This document shows, in pieces, positions 1 to 11,293 of a DNA stretch of 64,000 nt. How positions within the stretch are numbered: position 1 is the first letter of the stretch; each line of letters starts with the position of its first letter. The stretch is from Kutzneria buriramensis (lineage in GTDB: Bacteria > Actinomycetota > Actinomycetes > Mycobacteriales > Pseudonocardiaceae): contig NZ_QUNO01000008.1 in NCBI RefSeq assembly GCF_003387475.1, positions 248,001 to 312,000 on the forward strand. The letters run 5' to 3'. The translations under genes were made by a program, and so were the position numbers. The notes beneath the pieces are model-generated. The model did no database searches and was not told where the DNA came from. It saw only the letters and a list, made by a program, of their open reading frames with translations.

Positions 1-171
1 GCAGCAGCAGGCTACGGCGAGGCCGTCACGCGGAAGGCGATGCACGAGGGGGCCAGGGCCACCGGCCTGACCCGGGCCACGCTGCACGCCACCGAGGCCG
101 GTCGGCCGGTATACGAGCGGATCGGCTTTCTGCCGAATTCGCCGATCCACTTCCACGAGCTGCCGGACTGA
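1..171 (+). CDS. GNAT-family acetyltransferase, C-terminal part only
   Basis: The reading frame is open from the first base to a TGA at 169-171 and gives 56 residues. The segment [20 protein letters not shown], followed by [15 protein letters not shown], matches the acetyl-CoA-binding helix and the last strand of GNAT N-acetyltransferases (family knowledge). The N-terminus lies outside the window, so the substrate cannot be judged. It is separated from rpe by about 85 nt. Confidence 0.75.
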   Translation, partial: AAAGYGEAVTRKAMHEGARATGLTRATLHATEAGRPVYERIGFLPNSPIHFHELPD

Positions 172-243
172 TACGGCGGCCGGTGTGACCTACGGCCTAT
201 TCGGGGGCGCGGCGCGGGGCCTAATCCATGCGGTTCCGACAAC

Positions 244-249
244 TAGACT
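244..249 (+). promoter_or_regulatory. -10 box of a leaderless rpe transcript
   Basis: TAGACT lies 7 nt before the GTG at 257 and no Shine-Dalgarno sequence is visible. This TANNNT-plus-6-to-8-nt layout recurs before uvrC, the ArsR gene and both FKBP genes here, which fits leaderless transcription. No convincing -35 was found. Confidence 0.45.
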
Positions 250-256
250 CGGCCTC

Positions 257-916
257 GTGTCACAGTCGCCGCTGATCGCCCCGAGCATCCTGTCCGCCGA
301 CTTCGCCCGGCTGGGTGAGGAGGCCGACGCCGTCGCCGGCGCGGACTGGCTGCACGTGGACGTCATGGACGGCCACTTCGTGCCCAATCTGACCCTGGGC
401 CTGCCGGTGGTGCAGGCGATCCGCAAGGCCACCGACATCCCGCTCGACTGCCACCTGATGATCGACGACCCGGACCGCTGGGCCGTCGGCTACGCGGAGG
501 CCGGCTCCTACAACGTGACGGTGCACGTGGAGGCGGCCAAGGACCCGGTGGCGCTGGCCAAGAACCTGCGGGCGGCCGGCGCGAAAGCCGGCCTCTCGGT
601 CAAACCGGGCACGCCGCTCGAACCGTACGTGGACGTGCTCAAGCACTACGACACGCTGCTGGTGATGTCGGTGGAGCCTGGCTTCGGCGGCCAGTCGTTC
701 ATGCCGGAGGTCCTGGACAAGGTCCGCACCGCCCGCCGCCTGGTCGACACCGGCCACCTGACGCTGCTGGTGGAGATCGACGGCGGCATCAACGACGACA
801 CGATCGAGCAGGCGGCCGACGCGGGCGTGGACTGCTTCGTCGCCGGCTCGGCGGTGTACGGGGCGAAGGACCCGGCCGAGGCGGTCCGCCGGCTCCGGGC
901 CAAGGCCGTGCGATGA
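257..916 (+). CDS. rpe: Ribulose-phosphate 3-epimerase
   Basis: Rpe interconverts ribulose 5-phosphate and xylulose 5-phosphate in the cytosolic pentose phosphate pathway. The 219-aa product shows the TIM-barrel motifs [56 protein letters not shown] and FVAGSAVYG, including the metal-binding His and Asp residues. An open frame reaches back to GTG 185, but homology starts right after the GTG at 257, which also has a well-placed -10 box, so I chose 257. The stop overlaps the ribD start by 4 nt (ATGA), making rpe the first gene of a riboflavin operon that uses ribulose 5-phosphate as substrate. Confidence 0.96.
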   Translation: MSQSPLIAPSILSADFARLGEEADAVAGADWLHVDVMDGHFVPNLTLGLPVVQAIRKATDIPLDCHLMIDDPDRWAVGYAEAGSYNVTVHVEAAKDPVALAKNLRAAGAKAGLSVKPGTPLEPYVDVLKHYDTLLVMSVEPGFGGQSFMPEVLDKVRTARRLVDTGHLTLLVEIDGGINDDTIEQAADAGVDCFVAGSAVYGAKDPAEAVRRLRAKAVR

Positions 917-1929
917 CTCCCCAAGAGGCGATGCGCGCGGCGATCGCGGCCAGCGAGCGGGCCCGGGGCAACACCAGCCCGAACCCGCCGGTGGGCGCGG
1001 CGATCGTGGCCGCCGACGGCACCATCGCCGGCATCGGCTCCACCCAGCCGCCGGGCGGCCCGCACGCCGAGGTCATGGCGCTGCGCGAGGCGGGGGAGCG
1101 GGCCAAGGGCGGCACGGCGTACGTGACGCTGGAGCCGTGCTCGCACTACGGCCGCACGCCGCCGTGCACGCAGGCGCTGCTCGCCGCCGGCATCGAGAAG
1201 GTGTACTACGCGGTCGCGGACCCCAACCCCCGAGCGGCAGGCGGCGCCGACGTGCTGCGCGCGTCGGGCGTCGAGGTGGAGGGCGGCCTGCTCGGCGAGG
1301 ACGTGGAGCGCGGGCCGCTGCGCGCGTGGCTGCACTACGCGCGCACGGGGCGTCCGCACGTGACGTGGAAGTACGCGGCGAGCCTGGACGGCCGCGTCGC
1401 CGCGGCGGACGGCACGAGCCGCTGGATCAGCTCCCCGATGTCCCGCCAGGAAGTACACGACATCCGCCGCAAGGTCGACGCCATCGTCGCCGGCACCGGC
1501 ACCGTACGCACCGACGACCCGCAGCTCACCGCCCGTGAGGACGACGGCACCCTCTCCGCGCGGCAGCCGCTGCGCGTGGTCGTCGGCACGAGCGAAATAG
1601 ACCCGACCGCCCGCGTGTTGGACGACGCGGCGGAGACGCTGCACGTGCGTAGCCACGACCCGGACGAGGTGTTGGCCGCACTGGTCGAACGGGGTGTCGT
1701 GGACGTGTTGCTGGAGGGTGGTCCGCGGCTGGCGGGCGCGTTCCTCCGGGCGCACCGCGTCGACCGCGCCCTCGTTTACATAGCGCCGATGCTGCTGGGC
1801 GCCGGCCCGGCCGCGCTGCTGGACGCCGGCGTGAACACCATCACCCAGGCGCTGCCTTTCGGCATCGAAGACGTCACCATGAGCGGACCGGACGTGCGGA
1901 TCTCCGCGGTACCGGTCAAACCCGAGTAG
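913..1929 (+). CDS. ribD: Bifunctional riboflavin deaminase/reductase RibD
   Basis: The enzyme deaminates and then reduces the pyrimidine intermediate of riboflavin synthesis. The 338-aa protein has an N-terminal deaminase domain with the zinc motif HAEVMAL followed by [12 protein letters not shown] (about residues 50-85), and a C-terminal reductase domain from about residue 150 ([39 protein letters not shown]). Length is normal for the family. It overlaps rpe by 4 nt and precedes ribE by 11 nt, so it is probably co-transcribed and translationally coupled. Confidence 0.96.
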   Translation: MTPQEAMRAAIAASERARGNTSPNPPVGAAIVAADGTIAGIGSTQPPGGPHAEVMALREAGERAKGGTAYVTLEPCSHYGRTPPCTQALLAAGIEKVYYAVADPNPRAAGGADVLRASGVEVEGGLLGEDVERGPLRAWLHYARTGRPHVTWKYAASLDGRVAAADGTSRWISSPMSRQEVHDIRRKVDAIVAGTGTVRTDDPQLTAREDDGTLSARQPLRVVVGTSEIDPTARVLDDAAETLHVRSHDPDEVLAALVERGVVDVLLEGGPRLAGAFLRAHRVDRALVYIAPMLLGAGPAALLDAGVNTITQALPFGIEDVTMSGPDVRISAVPVKPE

Positions 1930-1940
1930 AGGGAGACCCC

Positions 1941-2551
1941 GTGTTCACCGGGATCGTGGAGGAACTGGGCGAGATAGTCGCCGTGGAGCAGCTGCCCAAC
2001 GCCGCGCGCCTGACAGTGCGCGGTCCGCTGGTGACATCGGATGCCAAGCACGGCGACTCCATCGCCGTGAACGGCGTGTGCCTGACCGTGGTCGAGACCG
2101 GCGACGGCACCTTCACCGTGGACGTGGTCGACGAGACGCTCCAGCGGTCCAGCCTGGACAAGATCCACGAGGGCGACGTGGTCAACCTGGAGCGCGCGAT
2201 GGCCGCCGGCCAGCGCCTCGGCGGCCACATCGTGCAGGGCCACGTGGACGGCGTCGGCCTGCTGCTCGAGCACAACGACGGCGGCCTGACCCGGTTCGCG
2301 ATCCCGGCCTCGCTGTCCCGCTACCTGGTGCAGAAGGGCTCCGTGACGGTCGACGGCATCTCGCTGACGGTCGTGGACGTCACCGACGAGAGCTTCGCCG
2401 TGGCGCTGATCCCCACCACGCTGGAGGTCACCACGCTCGGCCGGCGCCGGCCCGGCGACCGCGTCAACATCGAGGTGGACGTGCTCGCCAAGTACGTGGA
2501 GCGGCTGGCCACGCCGCACCTGGCCGCGCTGAGCGCGCACGAGGAGGTCCG

Positions 2552-2555
<4 letters not shown>
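1941..2555 (+). CDS. ribE: Riboflavin synthase, alpha subunit
   Basis: It dismutates two 6,7-dimethyl-8-ribityllumazine molecules into riboflavin. The 204-aa product has the typical internal duplication: [10 protein letters not shown] ... GVCLTVV in the first half and [12 protein letters not shown] ... ISLTVVDV in the second. It starts at GTG 1941 behind AGGGAGACCCC. The stop overlaps the ribBA start (GTGA, 2552-2555). In many actinobacteria this gene is also called ribC. Confidence 0.95.
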
Positions 2556-4784
<2,229 letters not shown>

Positions 4785-4791
4785 TTGTTTG

Positions 4792-4834
4792 GAAAGGACC
4801 ATTCCTGACGTTCGATGTCAGGAATGGTCCTTTC
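4792..4834. terminator. Perfect 18-bp hairpin between convergent genes
   Basis: Arms 4792-4809 and 4817-4834 are exact reverse complements (GAAAGGACCATTCCTGAC and its mate) with a 7-nt loop. It lies between the stop of the PH gene and the stop of the minus-strand regulator. It has no long U tract, as is usual in high-GC actinomycetes, and probably works in both directions. Confidence 0.8.
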
Positions 4835-4844
4835 ACACCATCGG

Positions 4845-6392
4845 TCAGGCCGTTCTGACGGCCCTGATCGCATCCTGGACCTCGCGGACGGCATTGATCT
4901 GGCGGTAGTGCGCCGATTCCGTCACGAAATCCTGCAGCTTGCGGCGCACCCGGCCGGACCGCAGCCGCACCACCATCGGCAGCACGGACTGGATCAGCTC
5001 GCACGCCGCCTCCGGCTCGCCGGTGGCCAGCCGCGTGCGGGCCAGGCCGATCACGTCGAACACCCGGCTGCGCACCTTGGACGGGTCGCGCAGCGCCAGC
5101 GCCCGGCGGATGTGCCGCTCGGCCAGCGGGGCCTGGGTGGGATCGTGCCGCGCCAGGTCGCGCAGCCGGGCGCCGATCACCCCCTCCATCTCCGCCTCGT
5201 CGAACGACGCGTTCCAGCGCGGCTCGCTCGCCCCGTCCCGCGCGGCGAAGCACTCCTGCGCGTGCCCGACCGCCCGGTGGAACTCGTTGACCCGGCCGAG
5301 CAGCGCGTACGCCCACGCCTCGCGGGTGTGCAGCAGCGCCCGCAGCCCGGGCGTGGCCGTGCGGCGGGTGCCGTACTGGCCGAGCTGCACCAGCTCCAGC
5401 CCGTCCTCGGGGCGTCCGAGGTCGAACATCTGCCGGGCCATCGAGGCCAGGCACAGCGCGCCGAACGGCTCGTTGCGGCTGGCCTTGGACATCCGCACCG
5501 CGAGCACGTAGTAGCGCTGCGCCGAGTCGTGCAGGCCGGCGTCGAACGACATGCTCGCCGCCATCTTGGCCAGCTCCGCGCCCACCTGGAACGCCTGCTG
5601 CGTGTTGGGCGAGTCCGGCGCCCTGCGCAGCCGCTCGGCCAGCTCGTTGAGCTGCCCGAGCACCGCCTTGCGGGCGACACCGCCGCCGCCCGACCAGCCG
5701 CGCAGTCCGTCGACGACCGTGCGCATCGCCGCCAGCTCGTCGCCGCTGATCGCGCCGCCGGCCGCCCATTTGGCCAGCGGCTGCAGCGGCGTCAGCCAGT
5801 GCTGCATCGGTTCGACGAGAGAGGGTCCTACCGCTATCGCGGCGCCTGCGGTCAGCGCCGCCCTTCTGCTGAGAGTCAAGTCGCTCCTCGTCACCTCTTC
5901 GGCGGACCGGGCAGTGCTCAGCGCGTCCCAGGACGGCGAGAAGACGTCCTGGGCCGATGAGCCCTCGGGGTCACGGGGTCGGGGAGGGCCCGTGCGGTCG
6001 AACCAGAGGCGTTCGGGCGGCACCCCGAGCACCTCGGCGAAGGCGCGCAGCTTGTCGATCCGGTCGATCGGGTTCTCCCCGTTCTCGTACCGGGACAGCT
6101 GCGCCTGGCTGATGCCGAGCCAGCCCGCCATCCGGTCCTGGGTGATCCGGTGCGGGTGCTGGGGGTGGTGCCGGTACGCGCCGATCAGCGCGCCCATGTC
6201 CTGGTCGGCGAACGCCTCGGCGAGCGCCGGGTGGTCCCAGAAGCCGTCCGCCAGCTGGGGCGGGCCGAAGCCGCCGGCCCGGCCGGCGCGGCGGCAGGCG
6301 GTGCACAGGCGGTCGGAGTTGTCCGCCGCGATGCGGGCGCCACACGGACATGTTCGTCCGGTGCTGGCCTGCCGTAACCTCACCGGTTCCAT
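4845..6392 (-). CDS. XRE-family regulator with N-terminal zinc-binding cysteines
   Basis: The 515-aa protein begins with a CPC...C..C cluster (Cys 15, 17, 30 and 33), then an XRE helix-turn-helix at about 85-110 (RMAGWLGISQAQLSRYENGE), a linker, and a long helical C-terminal half with TPR-like features (ALLHTREAWAYALLGRVNEFHRAVGHAQ). This matches a large actinomycete family of XRE-TPR proteins. These are usually pleiotropic regulators of unknown ligand. It is divergent from the gene at 6641, with a 248-bp gap that holds two GAGCGTGT copies (6413-6420 and 6442-6449). No target is evident. Confidence 0.8.
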   Translation of the reverse strand: MEPVRLRQASTGRTCPCGARIAADNSDRLCTACRRAGRAGGFGPPQLADGFWDHPALAEAFADQDMGALIGAYRHHPQHPHRITQDRMAGWLGISQAQLSRYENGENPIDRIDKLRAFAEVLGVPPERLWFDRTGPPRPRDPEGSSAQDVFSPSWDALSTARSAEEVTRSDLTLSRRAALTAGAAIAVGPSLVEPMQHWLTPLQPLAKWAAGGAISGDELAAMRTVVDGLRGWSGGGGVARKAVLGQLNELAERLRRAPDSPNTQQAFQVGAELAKMAASMSFDAGLHDSAQRYYVLAVRMSKASRNEPFGALCLASMARQMFDLGRPEDGLELVQLGQYGTRRTATPGLRALLHTREAWAYALLGRVNEFHRAVGHAQECFAARDGASEPRWNASFDEAEMEGVIGARLRDLARHDPTQAPLAERHIRRALALRDPSKVRSRVFDVIGLARTRLATGEPEAACELIQSVLPMVVRLRSGRVRRKLQDFVTESAHYRQINAVREVQDAIRAVRTA

Positions 6393-6412
6393 GGCACCTC
6401 GCCCCCGTCACT

Positions 6413-6449
6413 GAGCGTGTTCACAGTGTAATCGCTGGTGAGAGCGTGT
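6413..6449. promoter_or_regulatory. Intergenic direct repeat, possible operator
   Basis: GAGCGTGT occurs at 6413-6420 and 6442-6449, 29 bp apart, in the 248-bp gap between the XRE gene and the gene at 6641. Each copy is followed within a few bases by a TTCAC sequence. It may be a binding site for the neighbouring regulator; the evidence is weak. Nothing else was recognised in 6450-6620. Confidence 0.25.
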
Positions 6450-6640
6450 CTATTCACCTCATGCATGAAATCGCCTGCCCTTCATCCGGACCGGTGATGC
6501 AGCGGCCGGATAGAACCCATCCGGGTGCGGTTTGGCGGAGGCCCGGCGGGTCGGCGCACGCTGCACGGACACCAGGGCGCCCGGCGACGAACCCGCCGGC
6601 CAACGCCGCAGCGACCGCCCGACCCGGGAGGACGTCCGCC

Positions 6641-7141
6641 ATGCGTACCTCGACCCAGCCGCCACGAGCCCCGCAGGCCGTCGTGCAGCCGCCGCAGCCG
6701 CCGGAGGGCAGCTTCGGCCGGACCCTTGGCGAGGTCGTCGCCAACTACCGGATGCTCGGCTGGCGGGTCAACGTGACCGAGCAGGGCGTCCTGCTGCCGC
6801 TCGGGCCGACCACCACCGCGCTCGTGATGCCGGCCCGCATCGGCTCCGCCGTGCTCGCCGAGCTGCGGGCCCGCATGCTCGCCGGGCCGACGCTGGTCAT
6901 CCCCAGCCCGCAGGAGAACTGGGTGTTCCTGGCCGAGCTGGTCGCCCTGCTGCCGGCGCAGCTGCGCACCCCGTCCGAGATCCGGTTCGTGCGCTCGCCC
7001 AGCAGCATCGTGCTGCCGCCCACCATGACGCCGTACGGGCGGGTGCGGTGGGCCAACGCCCCCTCCTTCAGCCGGCACTGGCTGCCGCCGTTCACCGCCG
7101 TGCTGGCCGTGGCCAGGACGATCGCCAGCGCGGCCAACTGA
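6641..7141 (+). CDS. Uncharacterised actinobacterial protein
   Basis: The 166-aa product begins with a proline-rich stretch, then has a compact domain (LGWRVNVTEQGVLLPLGPTTTALVMPARIG, LVIPSPQENWVFLAE) that recalls the small proteins paired with XRE regulators in Pseudonocardiaceae; some resemble the N-terminal fold of bifunctional primase/polymerases (from memory, uncertain). No catalytic motif is visible. ATG 6641 with GGGAGG 8 nt upstream is preferred, although the frame is open from 6350. It is divergent from the XRE gene and may be its target. Confidence 0.6.
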   Translation: MRTSTQPPRAPQAVVQPPQPPEGSFGRTLGEVVANYRMLGWRVNVTEQGVLLPLGPTTTALVMPARIGSAVLAELRARMLAGPTLVIPSPQENWVFLAELVALLPAQLRTPSEIRFVRSPSSIVLPPTMTPYGRVRWANAPSFSRHWLPPFTAVLAVARTIASAAN

Positions 7142-7156
7142 CCCTGTCGCGGGGAA

Positions 7157-7195
7157 TCGGCGCCTACCCGCGTTCGGGGCGCGGGTAGGCGCCGA
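7157..7195. terminator. Convergent hairpin overlapping the kinase 3' end
   Basis: Arms 7157-7172 (TCGGCGCCTACCCGCG) and 7180-7195 are exact reverse complements around a 7-nt loop. The hairpin lies after the stop of the 6641 gene and includes the last codons of the minus-strand gene. Confidence 0.75.
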
Positions 7196-7694
7196 CCCGG
7201 CCGTCGACGGCGCGTTCCACCGCGAGCACGACGTCGGCGACCGGGCCGTCGGCCGACACCACGGCACCCAGCTCGAACAGGTTGTCCCGGACCTTGCGCC
7301 AGTGCACCGCGACCATCTCGCGCAGCGGCTCGCGGCCCGGGCGGCCCTTCTCGCGCGCCGTCACCGTCGCGAGATCGGCCCACAGCGTCACCACGTGCAG
7401 GTCCGCGCCCGCCGGCAGCGTGCGCGAGAACTGCTCGACCATGTCGGCGTCGTGAAACACGAAGTCGAACACCACCAGCTCGAATCCGGCGTCGAGATAC
7501 ACGCCGGTCGCCGCGCCGGCCACCCGGAACGACAGGCCGCGCGGCCGATGCCGGTCGCGCGTGACGACGAACGCCTTCAGCGCGTCCCCCTCGATCCACG
7601 CTCCGTTCGCCGTGCGGGCGGCCAGTTCGCGGGCCACCGTCGACTTTCCGATTCCGGCCGGGCCATTCAGGACGAGCACGCGCTGATCCGTCAC
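7164..7694 (-). CDS. P-loop nucleotide kinase-like protein
   Basis: The 176-aa protein has a Walker A motif near its N-terminus (LNGPAGIGKSTVARELA, about 8-25) and an AAA_33/shikimate-kinase-like layout, with HVVTLWADLATVTAREKGRPGRE resembling a lid region with arginines. Related proteins include small phosphotransferases that modify antibiotics, but nothing here fixes the substrate. It stands alone on the minus strand, divergent from the Rieske gene. Confidence 0.7.
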   Translation of the reverse strand: MTDQRVLVLNGPAGIGKSTVARELAARTANGAWIEGDALKAFVVTRDRHRPRGLSFRVAGAATGVYLDAGFELVVFDFVFHDADMVEQFSRTLPAGADLHVVTLWADLATVTAREKGRPGREPLREMVAVHWRKVRDNLFELGAVVSADGPVADVVLAVERAVDGRVGAYPRPERG

Positions 7695-7853
7695 AACGGA
7701 CAGTTTTCCGATGGCGTCCAGCGAATTTCTGAGGAACTCCCGAGGTTGCCATTCCAGGCGATTTCACAGCCAATGCGGATGAACCCCTGACCTGACATCC
7801 ACGTGTATCTGGTGGACTGTGTCTTCCCCACCACGCTCGCACGGAGGCTTGTC

Positions 7854-8315
7854 TTGACTACGCCCGAGGTCATCGCCAACCCGAACCGCCGCCAGGTGCT
7901 CTGCGGCCTGGTCGCCGCCCTGGTCGCCGGCGGCGCGGTCACGACGGCGTGCAGCAGCGCGTCCACCAGCGACGCGTCGGGCCCCGCGAACAACAACCAG
8001 CCGAAGGCCGCAGCCGGCACCGAGGTCGCGAAGCTGGCCGACGTCCCGGTCGGCGGCGGCACGCTGGTCGACGAGCCCGGTGGCACCGGCAAGCTGCTGC
8101 TCGTCCAGCCCAGCGCCGGCCAGGTGAAGGCGTTCAGCGCGGCGTGCCCGCACCAGGGCGTCACCGTCGGCACGCCGCAGGGCGGCACCATCACCTGCCC
8201 CGGCCACGGCAGCCAGTTCGACGCCAGCACCGGCGCCCTCAAGCGCGGCCCCGCGACGACCGGCCTGACCGCCGTCGACGTGAAGGTCAACGGCGCCGCC
8301 GTCGTCCTGGCCTGA
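7854..8315 (+). CDS. Rieske [2Fe-2S] lipoprotein
   Basis: The 153-aa protein carries a signal of mixed Tat/lipoprotein type (NRRQVLCGLVAALVAGGAVTTAC, lipobox Cys at about 33), a Ser/Ala-rich linker and a Rieske domain with both ligand boxes, CPHQGV and CPGHGSQFD. It is expected to sit on the outer face of the membrane and transfer electrons; the partner is unknown. The start is TTG 7854 with ACGGAGG 6 nt upstream; the frame extends to 7803 but lacks an RBS there. A Rieske-lipoprotein gene beside uvrC recalls the accessory genes at this site in other actinobacteria. Confidence 0.85.
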   Translation: MTTPEVIANPNRRQVLCGLVAALVAGGAVTTACSSASTSDASGPANNNQPKAAAGTEVAKLADVPVGGGTLVDEPGGTGKLLLVQPSAGQVKAFSAACPHQGVTVGTPQGGTITCPGHGSQFDASTGALKRGPATTGLTAVDVKVNGAAVVLA

Positions 8316-8322
8316 CGGCCCG

Positions 8323-8351
8323 CCCGCACGCGGTCGCCGACCGCGTGCGGG
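8323..8351 (+). terminator. Hairpin terminator after the Rieske gene
   Basis: CCCGCACGCGGT (8323-8334) pairs with 8340-8351 around a 5-nt loop, 7 nt after the stop codon and 20 nt before the uvrC -10 box. Confidence 0.65.
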
Positions 8352-8370
8352 AACTGTCGGACCACGGCCG

Positions 8371-8376
8371 TAGTCT
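8371..8376 (+). promoter_or_regulatory. -10 box of a leaderless uvrC transcript
   Basis: TAGTCT stands 6 nt before the GTG start of uvrC and no Shine-Dalgarno sequence is present, consistent with leaderless initiation. Confidence 0.5.
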
Positions 8377-8382
8377 TGACGG

Positions 8383-10326
8383 GTGGCCGACCCGTCGACC
8401 TATCGCCCAGCACCAGGCACGATCCCCGACAACCCTGGCGTGTACAAGTTCCGCGACCAGCACCGCCGGGTGATCTACGTCGGCAAGGCCAAGAGCCTCC
8501 GCAGTCGCCTGTCCTCGTACTTCGCCGACGTGACGACGCTGCATCCGCGCACCGCGCAGATGGTGACGACGGCGGCCAGCGTCGAGTGGACGGTGGTGGC
8601 GACCGAGGTCGAGGCGCTCCAGCTGGAGTACTCCTGGATCAAGGAGTTCGACCCCCGCTTCAACGTCCGCTACCGCGACGACAAGTCGTACCCGGTGCTG
8701 GCGGTGACGCTGCACGAGGAATTCCCGCGCCTGCACGTGTATCGCGGCCCCCGGCGCAAGGGCGTGCGCTACTTCGGCCCGTACTCGCACGCGTGGGCCA
8801 TCCGGGAGACGCTGGACCTGTTGCTGCGGGTGTTCCCGGCGCGGACGTGCTCGAACGGCGTGTTCAAGCGGCACGGCCAGATCGGCCGCCCCTGCCTGCT
8901 GGGCTATATCGACAAGTGCTCGGCCCCGTGCGTGGGCAAGGTGACCGCGGACGAACACCGGGAGATCGTCGAGGACTTCTGCGACTTCCTCGCGGGCAAG
9001 ACGGACGGCCTGATCAAGCGGCTCGAACGGGAGATGCTGGCGGCGTCGGAGGAGCTGGAGTTCGAGCGGGCGGCGCGACTGCGCGACGACCTGAACGCGG
9101 CGCGGATGGCGCTGGAGAAGCAGGCGGTCGTGCTCGGCGACGGCACCGATGCGGACGTGGTGGCGTTCGCGCAGGACGAGCTGGAGGCTGCGGTCCAGGT
9201 GTTCCACGTGCGCGGCGGCCGGGTTCGAGGCCAGCGCGGCTGGGTGGTGGACAAGGTCGAGGAGACCGACACCGCCGGCCTGGTGGACCAGTTCCTCAGC
9301 CAGTTCTACGGCGACCAGGCCGACATGGCCGAAGACGCCGAGCAGACGGGCAGCGCGGTGCCGCGCGAGGTGCTGGTGCCGGAGCTGCCGGACGACGCGG
9401 AGGCGATCACCGACTGGTTGTCCGGGTTGCGAGGTTCCCGCGTGCAGCTGCGCATCCCGCAGCGCGGCGACAAGCGCGCGCTGATGGAAACGGTGCAGCG
9501 CAACGCCAAGGAGGCGTTCGCCCAGCACAAGCTGCGCCGCGCGGGCGACCTGACGGCCCGGTCGGCGGCGTTGCAGGAGCTCCAGGACGCGCTCGGCCTG
9601 GACACCGCGCCGCTGCGCATCGAGTGCACGGACGTCAGCCACGTGCAGGGCACGGACGTGGTGGCGTCGCTGGTGGTCTTCGAGGACGGCCTGGCCCGCA
9701 AGTCGGAGTACCGCCGGTTCGCGATCCGCGAGGGCGCGGAGGGCGGCGACGTGGGCTCGATCGCCGAGGTGGTCCGCCGCCGGTTCGCGCGCTACCAGCA
9801 GGAGGCCGCCGGCGCGGTGGATCCGGACCGTCCCGGCATCGATCCGGAGACCGGTCGCCCGCGTAAGTTCGCGTATCCGCCGAACCTGTTGGTGGTGGAC
9901 GGCGGCGCGCCGCAGGTCGCCGTCGCCGCGGACGTGCTGGCCGAGCTCGGCGTCACCGACGTCGCGGTGATCGGCCTGGCCAAGCGCCTGGAGGAGGTGT
10001 GGGTCCCCGGTGAACCCGATCCGGTGATTCTGCCCCGCACCAGCGAGGCGCTGTACCTGTTGCAGCGCGTGCGGGACGAGGCTCACCGCTTCGCGATCTC
10101 CTACCACCGGCAGAAGCGCGGCCAGCGGATGACGACCTCGGAGCTGGACCAGGTGCCGGGCCTGGGGCAGACCCGCAAGGCCGCGCTGCTCAAGCACTTC
10201 GGGTCGGTGCGCAAGCTGCGTGAGGCCACCGTGGATGAGATCAGCGGGGTGCCCGGCGTCGGCCGGCGCACCGCCGAAGCCGTGCACGCCACCCTGGCGA
10301 GTGCCGGGAAGGAAAGGGAAAAGTAG
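8383..10326 (+). CDS. uvrC: Excinuclease ABC subunit C
   Basis: UvrC makes the dual incisions of nucleotide excision repair. The 647-aa protein has the N-terminal GIY-YIG nuclease ([26 protein letters not shown], about 17-45), a UvrB-binding UVR segment ([23 protein letters not shown], about 213-235), an RNase H-like nuclease ([23 protein letters not shown] ... LLVVDGG) and C-terminal helix-hairpin-helix motifs ([34 protein letters not shown]). It heads the conserved uvrC-rapZ-yvcK-whiA cluster. Confidence 0.97.
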   Translation: MADPSTYRPAPGTIPDNPGVYKFRDQHRRVIYVGKAKSLRSRLSSYFADVTTLHPRTAQMVTTAASVEWTVVATEVEALQLEYSWIKEFDPRFNVRYRDDKSYPVLAVTLHEEFPRLHVYRGPRRKGVRYFGPYSHAWAIRETLDLLLRVFPARTCSNGVFKRHGQIGRPCLLGYIDKCSAPCVGKVTADEHREIVEDFCDFLAGKTDGLIKRLEREMLAASEELEFERAARLRDDLNAARMALEKQAVVLGDGTDADVVAFAQDELEAAVQVFHVRGGRVRGQRGWVVDKVEETDTAGLVDQFLSQFYGDQADMAEDAEQTGSAVPREVLVPELPDDAEAITDWLSGLRGSRVQLRIPQRGDKRALMETVQRNAKEAFAQHKLRRAGDLTARSAALQELQDALGLDTAPLRIECTDVSHVQGTDVVASLVVFEDGLARKSEYRRFAIREGAEGGDVGSIAEVVRRRFARYQQEAAGAVDPDRPGIDPETGRPRKFAYPPNLLVVDGGAPQVAVAADVLAELGVTDVAVIGLAKRLEEVWVPGEPDPVILPRTSEALYLLQRVRDEAHRFAISYHRQKRGQRMTTSELDQVPGLGQTRKAALLKHFGSVRKLREATVDEISGVPGVGRRTAEAVHATLASAGKEREK

Positions 10327-10405
10327 TGAGTGAGCTTGCGAACGCACCATTGAGCGCAGTAGTGCTTGCACTCGCGAGCGCGCCGAGCGCCAGCGAGGTG
10401 CGCTC
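10327..10405 (+). repeat. GAGC-rich spacer element between uvrC and rapZ
   Basis: The whole 79-bp spacer consists of GAGC/GCGAG/AGTGAG units (such as AGTGAGTGAGCTTGCGAACG and GAGCGCGCCGAGCGCCAGCG) and supplies the GCGAGGTG stretch ahead of the rapZ start. It resembles the ribBA/ribH junction at 3786-3822. Confidence 0.5.
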
Positions 10406-11293
10406 GTGAGTGCACCCGCCAACAGCAAGTCGGGTATCGAAGTCGCCGTCGTGACGGGGCTGTCCGGCGCCGGCCGCAGCACCGCCGCGAAGTGCCTGGA
10501 GGACCTGGGCTGGTTCGTCGTGGACAACCTGCCGCCGGAGCTGATCGCCACCATGGTGGAGCTGGGGGCGCAGGCCCGCGGCGCGATCACCCGCGTCGCC
10601 GTGGTGATGGACGTCCGCAGCCGCGCCTTCACCGACGACCTGGCCGCGATCATCAAGGACCTGGACGCCCGCGGCTACAAGCCCCGCGTGCTGTTCCTGG
10701 AGGCCACCGACGACGTGCTGGTGCGCCGCTTCGAGTCGGTCCGCCGAGGCCACCCGATGCAGGGTGACGGCCGGCTGGCCGACGGCATCGCCGCCGAGCG
10801 GATGCTGCTGACCCCGCTGCGCGAGGCGGCCGACCTGGTGCTGGACACCAGCGCGCTGTCCGTGCACCAGCTGCGGGCCAAGATCGAGGACACGTTCGGC
10901 TCGGAGACCAGCGCCCGCACCCGGGTCACGGTGCTCTCCTTCGGCTACAAGTACGGCCTGCCGATGGACGCCGACCTGGTGATGGACGTGCGCTTCCTGC
11001 CCAACCCGTTCTGGATCCCGGAGCTGCGCGAGCAGACCGGCCTGGACGCGGACGTGCGCAACTACGTGCTGAGCCAGGAGGGCGCGGAGGAGTTCCTGGA
11101 CCGCTACCACGAGCTGCTCAAGCTGATCGGCGCCGGCTACCGGCGGGAGGGAAAGCGCTACCTGACGTTGGCGGTGGGCTGCACCGGTGGTAAGCACCGG
11201 AGCGTGGCAATATCCGAAGAACTTTCAGGACTGCTGTCGACGGAGGACGGGATGACGGTGAAGGTCGTGCACCGGGACCTGGGTCGCGAGTGA
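10406..11293 (+). CDS. rapZ: RNase adapter / nucleotide-binding protein RapZ
   Basis: The 295-aa P-loop protein has Walker A VTGLSGAGRSTAAKCLED (about 15-33), FVVDNLPPELI, VVMDVRSR, FLEATDDVLVRRFESVRRGHPM and a C-terminal domain (VTVLSFGYKYGLPMDADLVMDVRFLPNP, GCTGGKHRSVAISEEL). In E. coli RapZ binds GlcN6P and directs the RNase E control of glmS; the actinobacterial role is less defined. The usual Walker lysine is Arg here (GAGRST), as I recall for other actinobacterial copies. Its stop overlaps the yvcK start by 4 nt (GTGA). Confidence 0.93.
   Translation: MSAPANSKSGIEVAVVTGLSGAGRSTAAKCLEDLGWFVVDNLPPELIATMVELGAQARGAITRVAVVMDVRSRAFTDDLAAIIKDLDARGYKPRVLFLEATDDVLVRRFESVRRGHPMQGDGRLADGIAAERMLLTPLREAADLVLDTSALSVHQLRAKIEDTFGSETSARTRVTVLSFGYKYGLPMDADLVMDVRFLPNPFWIPELREQTGLDADVRNYVLSQEGAEEFLDRYHELLKLIGAGYRREGKRYLTLAVGCTGGKHRSVAISEELSGLLSTEDGMTVKVVHRDLGRE

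Noticed and set aside
260-757. Long minus-strand open frames opposite rpe, and similar ones opposite most genes (for example 49392-52937 and 56539-59067)
   Set aside because: They are mirror frames caused by high GC at third codon positions; their translations are His/Arg/Gly/Ala-rich with no family signature and they oppose clearly real genes.
1930-1940. Possible FMN riboswitch in the riboflavin operon
   Set aside because: The gaps between rib genes are 0-11 nt and the 85 bp before rpe lack the conserved FMN-element blocks; there is no room for one.
2078-2551. An in-frame upstream extension of ribBA by 158 codons
   Set aside because: It lies wholly inside ribE in another frame, while GTG 2552 has a strong RBS, a 4-nt overlap with ribE and the correct family N-terminus.
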